Source of the DNA: Mesorhizobium_L sp035547755
GTDB lineage: Bacteria > Pseudomonadota > Alphaproteobacteria > Rhizobiales > Rhizobiaceae
Assembly (NCBI GenBank): GCA_035547755.1
Contig: DASZUG010000030.1
Coordinates: 1 to 64,000 of the forward strand
Direction of reading: 5' to 3'
Length of the DNA: 64,000 nucleotides
Positions 1 through 8,715 of the stretch are shown here, in pieces. Each line of letters starts with the position of its first letter. Within the stretch, counting starts at the first letter, position 1. The notes beneath the pieces were generated by a model. The model ran no database searches. It saw nothing but the letters and a program-made list of their open reading frames with translations, and was not told where the DNA came from. Position numbers and translations under genes: made by a program.

Positions 1-273
1 GCGATACGGCCGCAACGCGCGCGGGGTGAGCCGCGTTATGTCGGCGCCGTCGAGGCGGATTTGCCCCGCCGTCGGCTCGAGAACCCGCAAGACCGTGCGT
101 CCCACGGTCGTCTTGCCCGATCCAGACTCGCCGACCAGCCCAAGGATCTCGCCGCGGCCGATGGAGAAAGAGACGTCGTTGACCGCGGTGAGTTCTGCCT
201 TTTCGCCCCCGGCCTTCCGGACGCGGAATCGCTTTTCGAGGCCGTCGACGGCCAAAAGCGGCGCAACGCTCAT
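1..273 (-). CDS. Peptide ABC transporter ATP-binding protein, DppF/OppF type (partial, N-terminus only)
   Basis: Only the first 91 codons are present; the gene runs off the left edge. The translation shows a standard ABC N-terminus with a Walker A motif (GESGSGKT, residues 48-55) preceded by the VNDVSFSIGRGE strand. Its ATG overlaps the TGA of the upstream ATPase gene (ATGA), so the two are translationally coupled. Paired DppD/DppF ATPases energise import of di- or oligopeptides at the inner membrane. The substrate cannot be told from this fragment, but the neighbouring M20 amidohydrolase suggests peptides or N-acyl amino acids. Confidence 0.85.
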   Translation of the reverse strand, partial: MSVAPLLAVDGLEKRFRVRKAGGEKAELTAVNDVSFSIGRGEILGLVGESGSGKTTVGRTVLRVLEPTAGQIRLDGADITRLTPRALRPYR

Positions 274-1349
274 GCCGTCGCCTCGGCAGGGATTTCACGC
301 CAGCGCAGACAGCGGAGTGCGTGCTTCGGCGCGCATTCCTCGAGCGGCGGAACGCGCGCGTCGCAGAGGCCCTGCTCGGAATGGCGGCAACGCGGGTGGA
401 ATGCGCATCCGGCCGGCTGGCGATAGGGGCTCGGGACTTCTCCGGGAATGGCCGAAAGGCGCATCGGGCCGTCGTCGAGAACAATGCGGGGGACGGAGGC
501 CAGGAGTTCGCGCGCATAGGGCATGCGCGGACCGGCAAAGAGCGAAACGGCGTGGGTTTCCTCGACGATCCGCCCGGCATACATCACCGCGATCCGATCG
601 GCCAGTTCGGCGGCGACGCCCAGATTGTGGGTAATGAACAGGATCGACATTCCCATCTCGTCCTGCAGCGACCGCAGGAGATCGAGCAGTTGCGCCTGTA
701 TGGTGACGTCGAGCGCTGTCGTGGGTTCGTCGGCGATCAGCAGGCTTGGGCGGCAGGCGAGAGCCATCGCGATCATCACCCGCTGGGCCATTCCGCCCGA
801 TATCTGGTGGGGAAAACTGTCAAGCCGCGCCCTTGGGTCGGGGATGCCCAGCCGATCGAGCATGTCGGCTGCCTCGGCGCGGGCCGCCTTGCGGCCGCGG
901 CCCTGGTGCAGCCTGATGGAGGCAGCGATCTGGTCGCCGATCGTATAGACGGGATTGAGGCTCGACATCGGCTCCTGAAAGATCATCGCGATCTCATTGC
1001 CCCTGATGCCGCGCATGGCGCGATCCGGCAACTTCAGAAGATCGACGATGCTGCCGTCCCGGCGGCGGAATTCGACGCTTCCCTCAATTTCCGCTCCAGA
1101 GTCGCGCGGAACAAGCCCGATAAGGGCCATGCCGGTCACGGATTTGCCGGCGCCCGACTCGCCGATCAGGGCGATCGTTTCCCTTCGGCCGATGGAGAGA
1201 GACACGTCATGCACCGCATCCGCCACGCCTTCCTCGGTGCGGAAGCGCACCCGCAGATTCTTCAGGCTCAGGAGGCGATCATCGTCCAACGCCGGCTTCC
1301 GGTCAGTACGAGTGCTCTTCGAGGGGAGCCTAGGTTGGCGGTCCGGCAT
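270..1349 (-). CDS. Peptide ABC transporter ATP-binding protein, DppD/OppD type
   Basis: An ABC ATPase of about 359 residues. It has Walker A GESGAGKS (63-70), signature ISGGMAQRV, Walker B LLIADEPTTALD, and the cysteine-rich C-terminal oligopeptide domain (GCAFHPRC...GLCD...ECAP) typical of DppD/OppD. It pairs with the downstream ATPase (4-bp overlap) to power peptide uptake. The open frame continues upstream to 1487, but that part would overlap the start of the divergent M20 gene, and homology begins only near residue 28. I therefore chose the ATG at 1349, although no clear Shine-Dalgarno sequence is visible there. Permease and binding-protein genes are not in the window. Confidence 0.88.
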   Translation of the reverse strand: MPDRQPRLPSKSTRTDRKPALDDDRLLSLKNLRVRFRTEEGVADAVHDVSLSIGRRETIALIGESGAGKSVTGMALIGLVPRDSGAEIEGSVEFRRRDGSIVDLLKLPDRAMRGIRGNEIAMIFQEPMSSLNPVYTIGDQIAASIRLHQGRGRKAARAEAADMLDRLGIPDPRARLDSFPHQISGGMAQRVMIAMALACRPSLLIADEPTTALDVTIQAQLLDLLRSLQDEMGMSILFITHNLGVAAELADRIAVMYAGRIVEETHAVSLFAGPRMPYARELLASVPRIVLDDGPMRLSAIPGEVPSPYRQPAGCAFHPRCRHSEQGLCDARVPPLEECAPKHALRCLRWREIPAEATA

Positions 1350-1479
1350 CGTCAACCGCACTTGTGACTTGAAATGACGGCCGGCCTGGAGATGATCGGC
1401 GGGTGCGATCCCGAGATCGCGAAGGGGCGTGTCGCGGAATTCCCTACGGGCGTCCTTCCACCCGAGAATGGAGATCATC

Positions 1480-2904
1480 ATGCGCAACAGCGAACAAATC
1501 TGGGAATTCGTCGACGCGAAGAAGGCCGCCTTCGAAGGATTGAGTGACCGGATTTGGGAGATGCCGGAGATCGCCTATACGGAAACGCGTTCAGTCGGGG
1601 AACATACCGAAATGCTGCGCCATGAAGGATTTCGTATCACGGAGAATCTGGCCGGCATCCCGACCGCGGTCATGGGCGAGGCGGGCGAAGGCGGCCCGGT
1701 CATCGCCATCCTCGGGGAATATGACGCCCTTCCGGGGCTAAGCCAGGAGGCAGGGATCGCCGAGCACCGGCCGATCCCCGGAACCGGGCATGGGCATGGC
1801 TGCGGCCACAACCTCCTGGGCGCGGCCGCGATGTTGGCCGCCACCGCCGTCAAGGACTATCTCGAAGCCAATGGCCTGAAGGGCCGCGTCCGCTATTATG
1901 GCTGCCCGGCGGAAGAAGGCGGCGCGGCCAAGGGCTTCATGGTGCGGGCCGGCGCCTTCGACGACGTCGATATCGCGATCAGCTGGCATCCCGCCGCTTT
2001 CTGCGGCGTGCGGGACGCCAAGTCGCTCGCCAATACGCGCATCGATTTCAGGTTTACCGGCCGCGCATCGCATGCCGCCGCCTCGCCCGAACTCGGCCGC
2101 AGCGCCCTCGACGCGGTCGAATTGATGAATGTCGGCGTCAACTATATGCGCGAACATATGCCGAGCACGGCGCGCGTCCATTACGCCCTGCTCGACGCAG
2201 GCGGCATCGCGCCGAATGTGGTGCAGTCCAGCGCCACCGTGCGCTATCTCATCCGCGGCAAGGACCTCGTCGATCTCACGGCATTGGTCGGCCGGGTGCG
2301 CAAGATCGCCGACGGCGCGGCGTTGATGACCGAAACGTCGGTCTCCAGCAAGGTTGTCAGCGCCGTCTCCAATCTTGTCGGCAACGAGCCGCTGGAGAAA
2401 CTCATGCATGACAACTTCATGCGGCTCGGGCCTCCGGATTTCGACGAGGCGGATCGCGCCTTCGCCAGCGAGATACAGCGGACGCTGACCCCCGCCGACA
2501 TCGATTCCGCCTTTCGCCGGGCGGGCCTTCCGGTCGAGAAGGGCCTGGCGCTCTGCGACCGCATCGTTCCCCCGGAAGCGACGGGCGATCGCGCGCCCGG
2601 CTCGACGGACGTCGGCGACGTCAGCTGGGTGGTGCCCACCGTCCAGGCGCAGGGCGCGACCTATGCGATCGGCACGCCCGGCCATTCCTGGCAATTGACG
2701 GCGCAGGGGAAAATGCCGGCGGCGCATAAGGGCATGGTGCACACCGCCAAGGTGATGGCCGGAACGGCGATCGACGCGCTGCTCGACGAGACGCTGATCC
2801 CCCGCGCCAAGGCCGACCATCGCGCAAGGCTTGAGGCCAATCCCTATATTTCACCCCTGCCGGCGGATATCGATCCGCCGATCGGAATGTCGAAGGTCGC
2901 CTGA
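1480..2904 (+). CDS. M20-family amidohydrolase, AbgB-like (p-aminobenzoyl-glutamate hydrolase type)
   Basis: A predicted cytosolic metallo-hydrolase of 474 residues, close to the length of E. coli AbgB. It carries the metal-binding motif GHGHGCGHN (103-111), the CPAEEGG loop with the catalytic and bridging Glu (145-146), and SWHPAAF. Family members hydrolyse amide bonds of N-acyl or aminobenzoyl amino acids and dipeptides. The ATG at 1480 is preceded by GGAG seven bases upstream; an in-frame extension to 1429 lacks such a site. It is divergent from the peptide transporter, which fits uptake followed by hydrolysis. The exact substrate is not readable. Confidence 0.85.
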   Translation: MRNSEQIWEFVDAKKAAFEGLSDRIWEMPEIAYTETRSVGEHTEMLRHEGFRITENLAGIPTAVMGEAGEGGPVIAILGEYDALPGLSQEAGIAEHRPIPGTGHGHGCGHNLLGAAAMLAATAVKDYLEANGLKGRVRYYGCPAEEGGAAKGFMVRAGAFDDVDIAISWHPAAFCGVRDAKSLANTRIDFRFTGRASHAAASPELGRSALDAVELMNVGVNYMREHMPSTARVHYALLDAGGIAPNVVQSSATVRYLIRGKDLVDLTALVGRVRKIADGAALMTETSVSSKVVSAVSNLVGNEPLEKLMHDNFMRLGPPDFDEADRAFASEIQRTLTPADIDSAFRRAGLPVEKGLALCDRIVPPEATGDRAPGSTDVGDVSWVVPTVQAQGATYAIGTPGHSWQLTAQGKMPAAHKGMVHTAKVMAGTAIDALLDETLIPRAKADHRARLEANPYISPLPADIDPPIGMSKVA

Positions 2905-2931
2905 TGTTCGGCGGTCAGAAGGGGCGGCGCT

Positions 2932-3783
2932 TCACGCCGCCGCCTTCGGATTGCAGATGTCCTTGACGGAGGAGAGCACCGCTTCCGGCGAGAAGATGCG
3001 GTCGAGCCAGCCTTCCCTGAAGATCAGCGGCTTGGCTTCTTCTATCGCGTGCAGGGCGCCGTCGGAGAATTTGCCTTCCTTGAAGATGCCGAAGGCGATG
3101 GCCAGCTCGATCTGGATGTGGCCGAGCATGAAATCCATGGCCGCGTCGCGCGGCACGCCGCGCCTGACCGCCTCTTCGAGCGCGTCGCGCATGGCAAGGC
3201 AGAGCGTCGCGCCAACCGTTTCGGAAAGGGCGGGCTCCAGCACGGCTATACTCTCGAGCGTGCAACGGTGCGAGCGCGCGACGGGAGCGTAAATCGTCTT
3301 TGCCACGTCCTCGCAGAGCGCATAATGCTCCTCCGGCCCCTGGATGAGGGCGCAAACGATGCCCTGCTTCGCCTTGACGCCGCCGAAATGGTCGTGCTGG
3401 GCCTCCGCGTCCGTCTCGAAGCCGAAGACCGGCGGATGGCAGGGATGGGTGACGAAATAGGTGACGTCGTCGCGCTTCGGCATTTCACCGGCATAGGGCG
3501 CGGCGGCGTCGAGCACGATCAGCGCCGCGCCCGGCTTGACGTCGCCGATCAGCTGATGGGCGATCTTGCCGATCAGCCGGTCGGGCACCGCGAGGACGAC
3601 GACATCGGCATCGGCGAGCGCGGCCTTCTGCTCCACGCAGTCGGCGCCAATGGCCGCCTTGAGGCGCTTGCGCCCTTCCTCCGAGACTTCCACATGGGCG
3701 ACCTCGTAGCTGGATTTCGCCAGGTTGACGGAGAGGCGGACGCCCATTTTCCCGCCCGCGCCAAGCAATGCAATCTTTGTCAT
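2932..3783 (-). CDS. apnO: D-apionate oxidoisomerase ApnO, copy 1
   Basis: A 283-residue protein with an N-terminal Rossmann fold (LLGAGGKMG, residues 6-14) and a phosphogluconate-dehydrogenase-like C-terminal domain. The stretch TYFVTHPCHPPVF (108-120) is shared almost exactly with the second copy at 20880. In characterised D-apiose pathways this family converts D-apionate to 3-oxo-isoapionate, a combined oxidation and carbon-skeleton rearrangement. It is last in a minus-strand operon with RLP 1 and oiaK. Its ATG overlaps the oiaK stop (ATGA), with a GGAG site upstream. The assignment rests on family recognition plus the apsD, apnL and RLP context. Confidence 0.83.
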   Translation of the reverse strand: MTKIALLGAGGKMGVRLSVNLAKSSYEVAHVEVSEEGRKRLKAAIGADCVEQKAALADADVVVLAVPDRLIGKIAHQLIGDVKPGAALIVLDAAAPYAGEMPKRDDVTYFVTHPCHPPVFGFETDAEAQHDHFGGVKAKQGIVCALIQGPEEHYALCEDVAKTIYAPVARSHRCTLESIAVLEPALSETVGATLCLAMRDALEEAVRRGVPRDAAMDFMLGHIQIELAIAFGIFKEGKFSDGALHAIEEAKPLIFREGWLDRIFSPEAVLSSVKDICNPKAAA

Positions 3784-5183
3784 CGTCCTTTGCTCCTTTC
3801 AGGGGAGGGGCCGCCTCCCGCCTTGATCCACTGGAAATAATCCGGCGTGCCCATCTGCCCGCCCTTCAGCGCGATCTCCATCTCGCCAAGCGCGGGATTG
3901 CGCGCATGCGCCTTGAAGAGCGCCGCTCCGGGCACGGTCGGCGCCAGCGCCGTCAGGGCCTCGATGCCGAGCGCCATCGCGCCATAGCCGGAGGTGTCGC
4001 CGCCGGCGATGACGCCGCGCTTCAGCCCCGCCGCCCTGAGCGTCCGGCCAAGGACGTTCCCCAACCCGGTGCCGATGCGTTCGTTGACGTCTTCATCGCT
4101 GCCGCCGTTTGCCCGGATGGCGTCGCGAAGCTCGGGGATCGAGGTGTCGTCGGGTCCGCTGGCTGTGAAGACGAGAGGATCGAACCCTTCGCCGATGGCG
4201 CGAAGCGCCTCCTGGCGGAGGCGCTCGATTTCCTGCGCCCATGCGTCTTCGTCGACGGCATGGACCGTCCTTGCACGGATCGGACGGAAGCCGTGATCGC
4301 CGGCCCAGGCGATCTGGGCGGCGGTATCGGGGGCGCAGGAGCCTGAAACGACGACGATGCGCTCGACCGCGCCGGCGCTCGGAGCCGGTTGCGCCGGAGG
4401 AATCGCGCCCATATCCCGCCAATGCGCAATCAGCGCATATTCCAGCCCCTGCGACCCTATGGCGAACAGCCTGTCGCCCCGGCGTTGCCAGATCAGCCGG
4501 CCAACGGCCGCGAGGTCCTGTTCGGTCACGACATCGAGCGTCACGACTTCCGCGCCCTGTTCGAGCGCCGCGTCGAGAGCCTGTTCGGCGGTCTCAGGCT
4601 GCCGGAGGGCCAGGAGGTCGACGAGGCCCATGCGGCGCTCGGTCTGGCGCGAAAGGTGGAGACGCACATCGGCTTCCGCCATGGGCGTCACCGGATGCCG
4701 GCTCATCGTGGGATGCCTGTCGAGGCGATAAACGGTGCCCGAGGCGGCGGCGAACAGATTGCCAAAGGCCTGGTAGCGGCCGATCGCGGGGGCGGCGACC
4801 ACCAGCGGATGCCATTCGCCGCCGAGAACGGGAGCCGCGAGATCGATGGCGCAGCCGATCGACCCGACATGCGGCGCGGAATCGAGCGTCGAACAGATCT
4901 TGTAATGGCTGATGGGCGCAGCGAGCGCGGCAATCCGGTTGAAGACCGGCGGCAGTTCGCGCTTCATCCATTCGGGATTCTTCGCCCGCGCCACGCCGGC
5001 GATGCCGACGCCGCGATAGCCGGAGAAGCGCGCCAGCATTTCGGCGTCGGGGGGGCCAAGAAAAAGCACGGAGGGCAGGCCGGCGAATGTCATGGCTTCC
5101 ATGGTGGCCGACGATCCCGTGAAATCGTCGCCGTACCATGCGACGAGCAGGCCATCGGGAAGGCTGCTTCTGTCGGAGGCCAT
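3780..5183 (-). CDS. oiaK: 3-oxo-isoapionate kinase OiaK (four-carbon acid sugar kinase family)
   Basis: A 467-residue DUF1537-type kinase. The N-terminal substrate domain shows the hallmark YGDDFTGSSATMEAM (17-31) and the C-terminal nucleotide-binding domain shows GVIAGGDTSGYGAMALG. In the D-apionate pathway this family phosphorylates 3-oxo-isoapionate at O4, producing the RLP substrate. The ATG at 5183 shares one base with the stop of RLP 1 (TGATG), and the stop overlaps the apnO start, so the three genes are tightly coupled. The frame stays open further upstream, but only inside the RLP gene. It is the only OiaK-type kinase in the window, so it would have to serve both RLPs. Confidence 0.83.
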   Translation of the reverse strand: MASDRSSLPDGLLVAWYGDDFTGSSATMEAMTFAGLPSVLFLGPPDAEMLARFSGYRGVGIAGVARAKNPEWMKRELPPVFNRIAALAAPISHYKICSTLDSAPHVGSIGCAIDLAAPVLGGEWHPLVVAAPAIGRYQAFGNLFAAASGTVYRLDRHPTMSRHPVTPMAEADVRLHLSRQTERRMGLVDLLALRQPETAEQALDAALEQGAEVVTLDVVTEQDLAAVGRLIWQRRGDRLFAIGSQGLEYALIAHWRDMGAIPPAQPAPSAGAVERIVVVSGSCAPDTAAQIAWAGDHGFRPIRARTVHAVDEDAWAQEIERLRQEALRAIGEGFDPLVFTASGPDDTSIPELRDAIRANGGSDEDVNERIGTGLGNVLGRTLRAAGLKRGVIAGGDTSGYGAMALGIEALTALAPTVPGAALFKAHARNPALGEMEIALKGGQMGTPDYFQWIKAGGGPSPERSKGR

Positions 5184-6442
5184 CAGCGATAGGCCTCCAG
5201 CGCCCTGGCGAGTGCGGGATGCGTCCGCGCATAGTCGTTTGCGTCGATGCCCGCGATCGCCGCGTCCCACGCCTCGCGCAGACTGGAAAGGCCGGCGGCG
5301 GGCCCATCCGGATGGGCCATGATGCCGCCGCCCGCGACATACATCAGGTCGGTCGAGCCGATCGCCTTGTAGGTTGCCGCAGCCTGCTTTGCCGACTGGC
5401 CGGACGAGAAGACCGGCATCGCCAGGCAGGGCTTGTCGTCGAAGAGAGGGGTGAGGCAGGTGCGCGCCGAGGCGATGACGCTCTCGTCGCTCTCGCAGAA
5501 TTTATTGGCGATGCCGTTCACATGCATATGGTCGGCGCCGGCCAGCCGCCAGATCTTCTGCCAGGCGACATAGGACCAGCCGAGCATCGGGTGGCGGGAG
5601 AGCGCGCCCCAGCCATTGCGGTGGGCATGGATAGGAAGGGCGCTGTGCCGCGCCAGCGCCAAAAGCCCCGTGACGCCAATCGAATTGAGACTGGCCATAA
5701 CGCAGGTGCCGCCGAGTTCGGCGACGAGATCGTGCCTGCGCCGCATCTCGTCGACCTCGCCGGTGAGATTGAAGGCGTACATCACCTTGCGGCCGCGTTT
5801 TTCGGCCGTGTCGTTGACGACGCGCATGACGGCGCGGGCGCGTTCTTCGAAGGGACAGGAAGGGCCGTCCGCCTGGAGTTCGTCATCCTTGATGAAATCG
5901 ATATCCGCCTCGGCCAGAAGCTTCACCAGATCGGCCGTCTGCTCCGCGTCGAGGCCGACGCTCGGCTTGACGATCGTGCCGATGATCGGCCGCCCCTCAA
6001 CGCCGGCCAAGCGACGCGTTCCCTCGATCGAGAAGCGCGGTCCGGGGCAGGCCCTGGCGAAGGCGTCCGGAAGCCGCATGTCGAGAATGCGGAGGCCGGA
6101 GAAATGCTTCAATTCGAACAGATTGCCGGCAATGGTCGCGACGAGGTTCGGCAGCGACGGGCCGAGATTGTCGAGCGGCCAGGACAATGTCACATGCGCC
6201 CGGCGGATGGTTTGATCGCCGCTTGACGGGCGAGATGCGCCGGGAATGGACGGCTCGTCGACCGTGCCGAGGATTTCCAGCCGTTCGACGCGCGCGGCCG
6301 CCCTTTCCTTCAATTCCGGCGTTTCGCCGGGAACCGCCACGAAGGTTCCGGACGATTGCTCCCCGGCCATCGCTTCGGCGGCCTGATACGGATCGAACGC
6401 CGTCTCGATCAGGTAATCCGCCTCGATGCGGGAAGCCGTCAT
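5183..6442 (-). CDS. RuBisCO-like protein 1, OiaT/OiaX type (3-oxo-isoapionate-4-phosphate processing)
   Basis: A 419-residue large-subunit-type RuBisCO-like protein. Visible active-site equivalents are GTIVKPSVGL (K159), DFIKDDEL with the carbamylatable K185 followed by D186, D187 and E188, HAHRNG (272-277), and the phosphate loop GGGIMAHPDGPAAG. The N-terminal domain is that of RLPs, and no small subunit is encoded. In D-apionate catabolism RLPs act on 3-oxo-isoapionate 4-phosphate, either decarboxylating it (OiaX) or cleaving it hydrolytically (OiaT). I cannot tell which from sequence alone. It is the first gene of the RLP-oiaK-apnO operon, with a promoter-like GGTATA motif about 110 bp upstream. 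Confidence 0.8.
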   Translation of the reverse strand: MTASRIEADYLIETAFDPYQAAEAMAGEQSSGTFVAVPGETPELKERAAARVERLEILGTVDEPSIPGASRPSSGDQTIRRAHVTLSWPLDNLGPSLPNLVATIAGNLFELKHFSGLRILDMRLPDAFARACPGPRFSIEGTRRLAGVEGRPIIGTIVKPSVGLDAEQTADLVKLLAEADIDFIKDDELQADGPSCPFEERARAVMRVVNDTAEKRGRKVMYAFNLTGEVDEMRRRHDLVAELGGTCVMASLNSIGVTGLLALARHSALPIHAHRNGWGALSRHPMLGWSYVAWQKIWRLAGADHMHVNGIANKFCESDESVIASARTCLTPLFDDKPCLAMPVFSSGQSAKQAAATYKAIGSTDLMYVAGGGIMAHPDGPAAGLSSLREAWDAAIAGIDANDYARTHPALARALEAYR

Positions 6443-6550
6443 GGCCGCCGCTCCGCGATCGCGTTGTCGCGAAACGGCAAGTCGCCATTGCCGGATTCAG
6501 ACATGCCGGTTCGAGTCATGGAATGATGCACTGGCGTCTCCTCTGATATA

Positions 6551-6565
6551 GTCATTATACCAGTT
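6551..6565 (-). promoter_or_regulatory. Promoter/operator motif AACTGGTATAATGAC upstream of RLP 1 operon
   Basis: Read on the minus strand the site is AACTGGTATAATGAC. It contains an extended -10 box (TGGTATAAT) pointing toward the RLP 1 operon, and the GGTATA hexamer bound by NanR-type regulators. An identical 15-mer lies upstream of the divergent transporter at 7515 and near copies lie at 21755 and 23374. Its use as promoter, operator or both is inferred from this recurrence. Confidence 0.6.
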
Positions 6566-6615
6566 GGGAGGACCGGGCAACGGCTGCCTGCGAAAAATCC
6601 GACATGTGATCCCGA

Positions 6616-7377
6616 TCAATCGCGGGGATCGGCGCCGTAGTTTTCCTGGTTGTAAAGCGCGTTGGCGCGATTGAGGTGATCGGCCATCGCCTTCGCCGCC
6701 TTGCCGGAATCGCCGCTTTCGATCGCCTGGAGAATCTGGCCATGCTCTTCGAGGGTCAACTTCTCCAGGCCCGGCTTGCGAACGAGCGTGATGTGGAAAC
6801 TGGCCAGCCAGTCGAACAGCGCTTCGCTGAGCGAGGTGAAGATCGGATTGCCGCTCACGGCCGCGATCTCGCGATGGAAACGGCCGTCCAGTTCGAGGAA
6901 GCGCTCCGGATTGCGCCGCGCCGCGGCCTGCGCCTTGAGCACCTCGGAGAGTGTCTTGACGTCGTCTTCCGTGCGTCGCCTGGCGGCTATCCCGGCCATT
7001 TCCCTCTCGAAGGTCACGCGCGCTTCCTTGAGATGCTCGAGCGTGGTCGAGGAATGCACGAGCAAATGGCGCATCGTCTCGGAGATCTGCTCCACCATGC
7101 CGCCGATCGATGGTTCGGTTAGACGGGCACGCTCGCCATGGCGGATCTCCACAAGGCCCATGCGTTGCAGGTTCTGCATCGCCTCGCGGATAGCGGGCCG
7201 GCCGACGGTCAGTTGCGCCATCAACTCCCGTTCGGACGGCATGACATCGCCCGGAGCGAGATCGCCGCGGCGGATCATCGCAAGCAGGCGATCCTGCACG
7301 TCATGGGCGAGTTTGCGGCGGCGAATGGGCTCGCCGTCGATGCCCGGAATCGATATGTCCGAAGAGCCTGTTTTCAT
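6616..7377 (-). CDS. GntR-family transcriptional regulator, NanR-like (FCD effector domain), copy 1
   Basis: A 253-residue regulator with an N-terminal winged helix (KLAHDVQDRLLAMI...SERELMAQLTVGRPAIREAM, about residues 20-75) and an all-helical FCD effector-binding domain (about 105-235). It is closely similar in layout to the regulator at 12364. It lies between RLP 1 and the divergent sugar transporter, with an AACTGGTATAATGAC site on each side. It is therefore the natural candidate to control both units, probably as a repressor released by an apiose-pathway intermediate. The start is an ATG with no obvious Shine-Dalgarno sequence. Confidence 0.88.
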   Translation of the reverse strand: MKTGSSDISIPGIDGEPIRRRKLAHDVQDRLLAMIRRGDLAPGDVMPSERELMAQLTVGRPAIREAMQNLQRMGLVEIRHGERARLTEPSIGGMVEQISETMRHLLVHSSTTLEHLKEARVTFEREMAGIAARRRTEDDVKTLSEVLKAQAAARRNPERFLELDGRFHREIAAVSGNPIFTSLSEALFDWLASFHITLVRKPGLEKLTLEEHGQILQAIESGDSGKAAKAMADHLNRANALYNQENYGADPRD

Positions 7378-7514
7378 GCGTCAAGCATACACAGTTGATG
7401 AAAGCACACCAGTACCCTGTTCTCGAATGCACCGCGATTGCAATGGTAACTCCAGCACCCGCGGTTTCCATGACCCCAAATGAAATCAAGGAGCCGGCAT
7501 GGACGCGGCGGCTA

Positions 7515-7529
7515 AACTGGTATAATGAC
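7515..7529 (+). promoter_or_regulatory. Promoter/operator motif AACTGGTATAATGAC upstream of the first sugar-binding protein gene
   Basis: An exact copy of the 15-mer found upstream of RLP 1, here oriented toward the plus-strand transporter operon. The TATAAT (7521-7526) has a TG one base upstream, an extended -10, and lies about 84 bp before the start codon. No good -35 is visible, which is acceptable for an extended -10 promoter. Confidence 0.6.
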
Positions 7530-7609
7530 ATGATTAGCGTTTCTGTCGCGCAAGGAGGAGCCGCCGAACCGGAAGGCTCGGCCGACAGGACGGCAAAGGG
7601 AGGTAAAAT

Positions 7610-8647
7610 ATGCAAGCCAGCCGTCTTCTTACCAGCGTGAGCGCAGCCATTCTGCTGGGCGCCGGCATCCTGGCCGCAGCCCCGGCGTTCGCGTCGTCCG
7701 ACAAGCCCGTCATCGCGCTGTCGAACGCCTATTACGGCAACACATGGCGCCACCAGATGGTGCAGGCCTTCGAAGCCGCGGCCAAGAAGGCCAAGGCCGA
7801 CGGCAAGATCGCGGATTACATCATCCTCAACGGCGACGGCAGCGTGGCCCAGCAGAACAGCCAGATCGCGGAACTCATCCTCAAGCATGTCGATGGGCTG
7901 GCGATCGACGCGGCTTCCGAGACGGCGGTGAACGGCATCATCGCGAAAGCCTGCAAGGCCGGGATCAAGGTCGTGTCGTTCGATTCCATCGCGTCGGCGC
8001 CCTGTAACTACCAGCTCAATTTCGACTTCACCGGCTACAAGAAGAAGGAAGCCGAATGGGTAATGAAGAAGCTCGGCGGCAAGGGCAACATCATCCAGGT
8101 GCGCGGCGTCAAGGGATCGGCGCCCGATCACGACATGTATGAAGCCCAGCAGGCGGTGCTGAAGAAATATCCGAACGTCAAGGTGGTCGCCACGGTCTAT
8201 GGCCAGGCGACGGCTTCCGTCGCCCAATCCGCCATCGCCAATGTCCTGCCCAGCCTGCCGCATGTCGACGCGGTGCTCGGCCAGGGCGGCAGCGACGATT
8301 TCGGCATCGCGCGCGCCTTCGAACAATATGGCGGGCAATACAAGACGAAAATGCCGATCATCGAAGGCGGCGGCAGCACCGATTTCATCAAATGGTGGGC
8401 GGACCAGAACAAGAAAAACGGCTATACGACCATTTCGATGAACACGACGCCGGGCATCGGCGGCGCGGCGTTCTATCTGACGCTTGAACTCGTCAAGGGC
8501 GCCAAGGCGCCGAAGAAGATGATCATGCCGGTCGCGACGGTCACGCAGGACAATCTGTCCGAATATACTTCGATGCCGTCCGGCATGATCGTCAGCCCGA
8601 CCTATACGCGGGATTGGGTGGTGAAGAACCTCCTGAAGGGCAAATAG
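7610..8647 (+). CDS. Sugar ABC transporter periplasmic binding protein (ribose/RbsB-like), apionate block 1
   Basis: A 345-residue binding protein with a Sec signal peptide (hydrophobic 10-25, cleavage near APAFASS) and a type I periplasmic binding fold (ALSNAYYGNTW..., DGLAIDAAS, VVSFDSIAS, VDAVLGQGGSDDFG). It captures the substrate for the ATPase-permease fusion and permease downstream. The start has a strong GGGAGG site. The operon is divergent from the NanR-like regulator and RLP-oiaK-apnO, so its substrate is probably D-apionate, D-apiose or a related branched sugar (inference). A strong hairpin follows the stop codon. Confidence 0.85.
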   Translation: MQASRLLTSVSAAILLGAGILAAAPAFASSDKPVIALSNAYYGNTWRHQMVQAFEAAAKKAKADGKIADYIILNGDGSVAQQNSQIAELILKHVDGLAIDAASETAVNGIIAKACKAGIKVVSFDSIASAPCNYQLNFDFTGYKKKEAEWVMKKLGGKGNIIQVRGVKGSAPDHDMYEAQQAVLKKYPNVKVVATVYGQATASVAQSAIANVLPSLPHVDAVLGQGGSDDFGIARAFEQYGGQYKTKMPIIEGGGSTDFIKWWADQNKKNGYTTISMNTTPGIGGAAFYLTLELVKGAKAPKKMIMPVATVTQDNLSEYTSMPSGMIVSPTYTRDWVVKNLLKGK

Positions 8648-8668
8648 GTCGCCCGTCGAACCGAAATC

Positions 8669-8698
8669 GCCGGCCGGACCCGTTGAACCGGCCGGCGC
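8669..8698 (+). other. Perfect intercistronic hairpin between binding-protein and ATPase genes
   Basis: CGCCGGCCGG and its exact reverse complement CCGGCCGGCG flank a 10-base loop, directly after the binding-protein stop. No U-tract follows, so it is not a simple terminator. Its position fits the 3'-end mRNA-stabilising hairpins that let binding-protein messages exceed those of the membrane components. Confidence 0.6.
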
Positions 8699-8715
8699 CC
8701 ATTGCGAGGCCCCGA

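Noticed and set aside
1350..1487. N-terminal extension of the DppD-like protein with a DUF1127-like look (ARREFRDTPLRDLGI)
   Set aside because: The stretch covers the divergent promoter region and the start of the M20 gene, and ATPase homology begins well after it. The resemblance is short and may be chance.
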